Assembly: GCA_964522605.1 (NCBI GenBank)
Contig: CAZFWV010000236.1
Coordinates: 1 to 10,974 of the forward strand
Origin: CAVZLD01 sp964522605
Lineage (GTDB): Bacteria > Planctomycetota > Planctomycetia > Pirellulales > Pirellulaceae
Direction of reading: 5' to 3'
DNA length: 10,974 bases
Made by a program: the position numbers and the translations under genes. The notes under the pieces were generated by a model that worked only from the letters and a program-made list of their open reading frames with translations, searched no databases and was not told the DNA's origin. Each line of letters opens with the position of its first letter. Position 1 is the stretch's first letter. Positions 6,703 to 10,974 of the stretch are shown here, one piece after another.

Positions 6703-6822
6703 AGCGTCCATATCGGAATGCATTTGTGCCCCGGATCGATGAAACGTTTCTTCGATCTTCTTGGGGCGCATTGTCGGGTCCGACCGAACGTTTTGGCAAG
6801 CGGCAACTAAGACGGAAAATGT

Positions 6823-6830
6823 GAGGGGGA
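6823..6830 (+). promoter_or_regulatory. Ribosome binding site that sets the GH127 fusion start
   Basis: GAGGGGGA lies 5 nt before the ATG at 6836. That start gives a protein beginning with a signal sequence. The in-frame TTG at 6761 would add 25 residues in front of it and has no ribosome binding site. Confidence 0.7.
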
Positions 6831-6835
6831 CTGGG

Positions 6836-9800
6836 ATGAGGCTTCAACGGTGGCAAGTAAGTGTGCTTGGCGTGATCCTTGCGATCAGATTCTCTGCGTG
6901 TCTCGCTCATGGTGAGCAGATGCCGCCGGTGACCGCACCGACCGAAGCCTTCTTTCAACTCGTTTCTGAACGTGACCGCGATGTGGCGCGCCAGTTCTAT
7001 CGAAAACAGATTGATGTCCGTGGCATGCCTGTTGTTGCTGCCGAGGAGGTCGCGGACCTCGCACTGCAAAGGACCTACACGATCGTCACTCGAATGTTGG
7101 CGGGTCGCCCCGACATTCTGGAGGCAATGGTTCAAAATGGGATGTACCTGATTGTAATCGGCAAAGATCAGGTCTACACCGACATGCCGGAATATCGTAA
7201 TCACCCGGACCCGGAGTTCCAAAACGAACGAGTGCGAGGAACGGGCGGCAAGCCCACCAGTTTCGGCGAAGAGAATCTGCTGAGTCTACCTCTGGACCGT
7301 TACGACGACGAAAGCATCGCCGTACATGAATTCTGCCATACCATCGACGGCACCTTGAGGTCGATGGATCCTTCATGGCGCGAACGCAAGCGAGCCGCTT
7401 TTCAAAATGCCGTCGAGAAGGGACTGTATCACGACACGTATGCTCGCACCAATGCGGGTGAGTATTGGGCCGAGATCGCGCAGGCTTACTTCGACTGTAA
7501 TCGAGTCAATAACTGGAATCACGGTCCGATTGGGACTCGCGAACAGTTGAAGATCTACGATCCGTGCGGCTACGAACTGGTTCGATCGGTCTTTCAATTG
7601 CCTGTCGATCAGGACTGGCGCTACACCTACTTGCAGGAGCTTCCGAATGTGACGGCGCCTCCCGCGAGACTGCAAATAGATCCTTATTACACCAAGTTCA
7701 CTTGGGCTCGGGAATTCCCGGTGGTTGGGCGGCAGGCAAGTGATGACGCCTTACTGAAAGCGAACGATACGATCCGCAAATTGTTCGCCTACCGTCACGA
7801 TGTACTCAAAGCCTTGATTGAGGATGGAGTGAGATTGGTGGTTCTGGGAGAAAAGGAGCAGTTGACCGATCTTCCAGAGCTGGGTGACGGAAGGAACCTG
7901 AACGGAACGGATCCACTCGCGCGGATGTTGGATTACTCACCGGATACGAAGTTGATCGTTGTCGGCGAGGAAAACATTCTCGGTAGCTCTCGTGCTCCGT
8001 TGGTGGGAGGAAGCCAACTGATTCGTGGCTTTGCGAAGGCAGTCTATTCGGTGACGGGGCAACGGCCCGTCGACCCAAACTGGGAAAACCGTGGGCGAGA
8101 TGTGCAACAGTACGAACTGCGCGTCACACGGTTGGACCGCCGCTTTGGCGAGCGACTTGAAGAGACCTTCCAGCGTGCGATCGAACGGGGCAAATGGCGA
8201 GGAACCGCGGCAATCCATGATCCGGCAAGCTATTGGGCGGAAGGCGTGTTGGCCTACTTCGATGCGCAGGGGCAAGATGCAGCACCCCTGGATGCGAAAT
8301 ATCCGATCCAAACTCGAGAGTCCCTGGCGGAATATGATCCGGAGCTTTTCGCTCTGGTGGAAGAAACGATGGCCTACGTCGGAAAAGTGGATTGGCGTTA
8401 CTCCGATGCGGTCGTGGGGGCTGAGTCGACAACGCCGACCGGACGGACGATTCCAGGTTCCGTTCGACCCCTGCCGCTGTCCGCGGTTCGTCTCACCGGT
8501 GGGCCATTACATCATGCTCAGCAACTGAATGCGCGATACTTGTTGGCCTTGGAGCCCGATCGAATGTTGGCCGGGTATCGACTGCGGGCCGGCTTGCAGC
8601 CGAAAGCGGAGAGTTACGGCGGCTGGGACTCCATCAACGGCAAGCAGTTGACCGGGCATGTTGCGGGGCACTACCTTTCGGCGGTCAGTCTCATGTTTGC
8701 GGCAACCGGGGATTCTCGGTTCAAGGATCGCGCCGCGTACATCGTGCAGGAGCTAAAAGAGGTTCAGGACCAGCGGGGTAATGGCTACCTCGGTGCGATT
8801 ACGGACCAGGAAGGTACCGATGGTGCCGCGATCTTTGAACGTATTGCGGCGGGTGAGATTCAGTCGAGTGGATTCGATCTGAATGGAATGTGGTCTCCCT
8901 GGTATACGTTGCACAAGATGTTTGCCGGATTGCGAGATGCCTATCGGTGGACCGGTGATACCACTGCACTGGAACTGGAAGTTCGCTTCGCCGAATGGGC
9001 AGAAGGCATTCTCTCTCGGATGAGCGACACGCAAGTGCAGCGAATGCTCAACACGGAATTCGGCGGGATGAACGAGATCTTTGTCGATCTCTATTCGGAT
9101 ACCGGTGATTCGCGTTGGCTGGAGCTATCGTATCGGTTCGAGCATCGTTCGTTCACCGATCCCTTGAAGCGGCATCGGGACAATCTTGCTGGTAAACACG
9201 GCAACACACAGGTGCCGAAGATGCTCGGATCCTTGGCCCGGTTTACGCGTACCGGAGATCCGGGAGATGGAATGGCCGCCAGCTTCTTTTGGGACCGCGT
9301 CGTGCAGCACCACAGTTACGCGACCGGTGGGCACGGCAAAAACGAGTACTTCGGCGAACCCGATCAATTGAACGATCGCGTGGATGGTCGGACGGCGGAA
9401 ACCTGCAATGTCTACAACATGTTAAAGCTGACGCGGCAAATGTTCGCGTTGCGGCCTGATGCAGGTTACGCGGACTTTCACGAACGAGCGTTGTGGAATC
9501 ATATCCTTGCGTCGATCGATCCTCAGGATGGTTGGGTCTGCTACATGGTGCCGGTGGGGCGAGGCGTGCAACATGAATACGAACGGAATCTGCTCGACGG
9601 GGGATTCACCTGTTGTACTGCCTCGAGCATGGAGAGCCACGCCTTGCATGGAGATGGCTTGTACTACGAATCCGAAGATCAGCTCTGGGTCAATTTGTAC
9701 GTACCTTCAACCGCGGAGTGGGCAGCCAAGGGAGTGCGGCTGACGGTGGAGACCGATGTCCCGGAAGGGGAATCAGTCAAGATGAAGCTGGAGATGGATG

Positions 9801-10807
9801 AGCCGCAGCGGTTTACGCTCGCGCTGCGCCGGCCGTTTTGGACGGATGAGGCGTTTGCAGTGCATGTCAACGGCGAAGCGATTCCGTCGGATCGAGCGGA
9901 GCCGGACTTGGGTGAGAGACGGGGGCGACGACGGGAGGCCGAGAGCCCCACCGTCAGTTCCTACGTCTCGGTCGATCGACAATGGAATCCCGGTGATGTC
10001 GTGCAGTTGACGCTTCCCAAAACGTTACGCGTCGAGCCGCTGCCCGATAATCCACGTCGCGTCGCCATTTTGTGGGGCCCCCTAGTGTTGGCGGGTGATT
10101 TGGGGCCCGAACCCGAAGGGAGGCGACGGCGAGGCGGTGGAATCTCGCCGGACGAAGTGCCTGTCTTTCTCGCCGCAGAAAAGCCCGTTGAAGAATGGAT
10201 GAAGCCGATTCCCGATCACCCGGGCTGTTTCCGGTCGGATGGCGTGGGTCACGAGCGGGACGTCGACTTCGTGCCCTTCTATCGACTTCATCGACGGATC
10301 TACGGAATCTACTGGGACCTGTTCACCGCGGCGGAGTGGGAACAGCATGCAGCGGAAATTGCTGCCGAGCAGGAGCGACAGCGGAAGTTGGAACTGGCCA
10401 CCGTCGGATATGTGCAACCGGGCGAGATGCAGGCGGAGCGCGATGCCAACATGCAAGGAGAACAAACCGCTCCGGATCGCGTCATGGGGCGTCCCGGACG
10501 ACGCGGCTCGAACTGGTTCTCGTTCGAATTGCCAATCGATCCGGCACATCCCATGGCCTTGGTCGTTACATACAACCGCGATGAATGGCAAGACCGAACA
10601 TTCGACATCCTTGTCGACGGGCAGCGCATCGCACAACAACGGATTCCGCGTCGAGGACCGATGCAGTTTTTCGACGAACAGTACGATGTGCCACCAGAAC
10701 TCGTTAACGGGAAACAAAAGGTTGTCGTACGCTTCGAAGCGACGCAAAATAACGAAATCGGTGCTGTGTTCGGCTTGCGAATGATCCGCGTGGATGAGAT
10801 GGAGTAG
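6836..10807 (+). CDS. Secreted fusion: tandem metallopeptidase-like modules plus GH127 (DUF1680) beta-L-arabinofuranosidase-type hydrolase
   Basis: This 1323-residue protein starts with a signal sequence (residues 1-24; FSAC at 19-22 loosely resembles a lipobox, and Arg18 interrupts the hydrophobic run). Module A (about 54-267) has HEFCH at 164-168 and GEYWAEIAQAYF at 208-219, a zinc-metallopeptidase pattern in which Glu209 or Glu213 may be the third ligand. Module B (about 284-525) repeats the fold and keeps YWAE (466-469), but RGFAK (397-401) replaces HEFCH. The GH127/DUF1680 catalytic region runs from about 546 to 960. It shows AETCNVYN (Glu855, Cys857) and FTCCTAS (Cys926, Cys927), matching the Glu-Cys-Cys-Cys zinc site and Cys nucleophile of GH127; Glu837 is the likely acid/base. 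Beta-rich regions follow (about 965-1115 and 1191-1318, the latter DUF6805-like). The expected activity is release of beta-L-arabinofuranose, outside the cytoplasm. The related GH146 family shares this fold. The substrate and the peptidase activity are inferred. Confidence 0.88.
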   Translation: MRLQRWQVSVLGVILAIRFSACLAHGEQMPPVTAPTEAFFQLVSERDRDVARQFYRKQIDVRGMPVVAAEEVADLALQRTYTIVTRMLAGRPDILEAMVQNGMYLIVIGKDQVYTDMPEYRNHPDPEFQNERVRGTGGKPTSFGEENLLSLPLDRYDDESIAVHEFCHTIDGTLRSMDPSWRERKRAAFQNAVEKGLYHDTYARTNAGEYWAEIAQAYFDCNRVNNWNHGPIGTREQLKIYDPCGYELVRSVFQLPVDQDWRYTYLQELPNVTAPPARLQIDPYYTKFTWAREFPVVGRQASDDALLKANDTIRKLFAYRHDVLKALIEDGVRLVVLGEKEQLTDLPELGDGRNLNGTDPLARMLDYSPDTKLIVVGEENILGSSRAPLVGGSQLIRGFAKAVYSVTGQRPVDPNWENRGRDVQQYELRVTRLDRRFGERLEETFQRAIERGKWRGTAAIHDPASYWAEGVLAYFDAQGQDAAPLDAKYPIQTRESLAEYDPELFALVEETMAYVGKVDWRYSDAVVGAESTTPTGRTIPGSVRPLPLSAVRLTGGPLHHAQQLNARYLLALEPDRMLAGYRLRAGLQPKAESYGGWDSINGKQLTGHVAGHYLSAVSLMFAATGDSRFKDRAAYIVQELKEVQDQRGNGYLGAITDQEGTDGAAIFERIAAGEIQSSGFDLNGMWSPWYTLHKMFAGLRDAYRWTGDTTALELEVRFAEWAEGILSRMSDTQVQRMLNTEFGGMNEIFVDLYSDTGDSRWLELSYRFEHRSFTDPLKRHRDNLAGKHGNTQVPKMLGSLARFTRTGDPGDGMAASFFWDRVVQHHSYATGGHGKNEYFGEPDQLNDRVDGRTAETCNVYNMLKLTRQMFALRPDAGYADFHERALWNHILASIDPQDGWVCYMVPVGRGVQHEYERNLLDGGFTCCTASSMESHALHGDGLYYESEDQLWVNLYVPSTAEWAAKGVRLTVETDVPEGESVKMKLEMDEPQRFTLALRRPFWTDEAFAVHVNGEAIPSDRAEPDLGERRGRRREAESPTVSSYVSVDRQWNPGDVVQLTLPKTLRVEPLPDNPRRVAILWGPLVLAGDLGPEPEGRRRRGGGISPDEVPVFLAAEKPVEEWMKPIPDHPGCFRSDGVGHERDVDFVPFYRLHRRIYGIYWDLFTAAEWEQHAAEIAAEQERQRKLELATVGYVQPGEMQAERDANMQGEQTAPDRVMGRPGRRGSNWFSFELPIDPAHPMALVVTYNRDEWQDRTFDILVDGQRIAQQRIPRRGPMQFFDEQYDVPPELVNGKQKVVVRFEATQNNEIGAVFGLRMIRVDEME

Positions 10808-10836
10808 GCTGGAGATGGGAGGTAGCAGTCTGTAGG

Positions 10837-10850
10837 AGTGGTTTCAAAAC
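10837..10850. repeat. 14-nt direct repeat, downstream copy
   Basis: agtggtttcaaaac, 30 nt after the stop of the GH127 fusion gene, matches 6323-6336 at 13 of 14 positions in the same orientation. Confidence 0.3.
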
Positions 10851-10937
10851 TGAGCCTCGTCCGGGCCTGTTGAAAATGTTTTAGACTCGGAAACATGGGA
10901 AGTCCTGGCAGACAATGAGCAAACCGAAATCCTCGCT

Positions 10938-10974
10938 CCCTTCTCCCCCGGCTTTGCGGGGGAGAAGGGCTGGG
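10938..10974. repeat. Perfect 13-bp hairpin repeat at the right window edge
   Basis: cccttctcccccg (10938-10950) and cgggggagaaggg (10957-10969) are exact reverse complements around a 6-nt loop (gctttg). The left arm plus two bases is identical to 75-89, and the right arm plus tail is identical to 1-13. It lies 130 nt after the last stop codon, without a T tract, so a role as transcription terminator is possible but not shown. Confidence 0.75.

Larger units (their letters stand above)
6181..6835. other. Divergent intergenic region between the ferritin-like gene and the GH127 fusion gene
   Basis: This 655-bp stretch separates two divergently transcribed genes and must carry both promoters. 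It holds a 14-bp perfect palindrome (accagaattctggt, 6335-6348), a diverged second copy of the 70-nt repeat (6344-6413), and a candidate promoter for the rightward gene (6674-6702). The plus-strand frame at 6324-6677 overlaps the repeat and has no ribosome binding site or recognisable domain, so I do not call it. No promoter stood out on the minus strand for the ferritin-like gene. Confidence 0.45.

Noticed and set aside
10082..10747. 221-codon open frame on the minus strand
   Set aside because: It is antisense to the C-terminal part of the GH127 fusion protein, whose frame carries clear domain signatures.
10876..10896. Small hairpin atgttt/aaacat as a terminator of the GH127 gene
   Set aside because: The 6-bp A/T-rich stem with a 9-nt loop is weak and has no following T tract.
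1..10974. CRISPR array, tRNA, rRNA, transposase or phage genes
   Set aside because: I looked for spaced direct repeats, cloverleaf-like segments and characteristic protein motifs and found none; the repeats present are palindromes or isolated pairs.

Overview
The window reads as a chromosomal piece from a planctomycete, probably of the Pirellulaceae (Rhodopirellula and relatives). The signs are a BBP2-type outer-membrane porin with a planctomycete-style cysteine-rich N-terminus, a very large secreted glycoside hydrolase carrying a peptidase-like module common in that phylum, moderately high GC, and long intergenic stretches full of palindromic repeats. This placement comes from protein character and memory, not from a search.

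Layout, left to right: (1) 1-578, a repeat-rich leader with no convincing gene. (2) 579-1970 (+), a BBP2-like beta-barrel porin, followed by a 17-bp inverted repeat. (3) 1971-2445, an unexplained stretch. (4) 2446-3816 (+), an MgtE magnesium channel/transporter. (5) 3983-5077 (-), a DHH/DHHA1 phosphoesterase of the NrnA (nano-RNase/pAp phosphatase) type, convergent with mgtE across a 166-bp gap holding a periodic ATCCG repeat. (6) 5078-5727, non-coding, with a strong 70-nt palindrome. (7) 5728-6180 (-), a small ferritin-like di-iron protein. (8) 6181-6835, non-coding, with a diverged second copy of the 70-nt palindrome and a plausible sigma70-type promoter. (9) 6836-10807 (+), a 1323-residue secreted protein. 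It fuses two tandem metallopeptidase-like modules, one with an intact HEFCH motif and one without, to a GH127-type (DUF1680) beta-L-arabinofuranosidase with conserved Glu/Cys zinc-site residues. (10) 10808-10974, a tail ending in the same hairpin repeat with which the window begins.

The five genes do not form an operon. They are monocistronic, separated by gaps of 166 to about 660 bp, and lie on both strands. They cover outer-membrane permeability, Mg2+ uptake, short-RNA or nucleotide turnover, iron handling and secreted glycoprotein/polysaccharide breakdown. The most interesting items are the peptidase-pseudopeptidase-GH127 fusion, which suggests one enzyme acting on both the protein and the arabinose parts of an arabinosylated glycoprotein, and the paired 70-nt palindromes bracketing the ferritin-like gene. 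No RNA gene, CRISPR array, transposase or prophage gene was seen.
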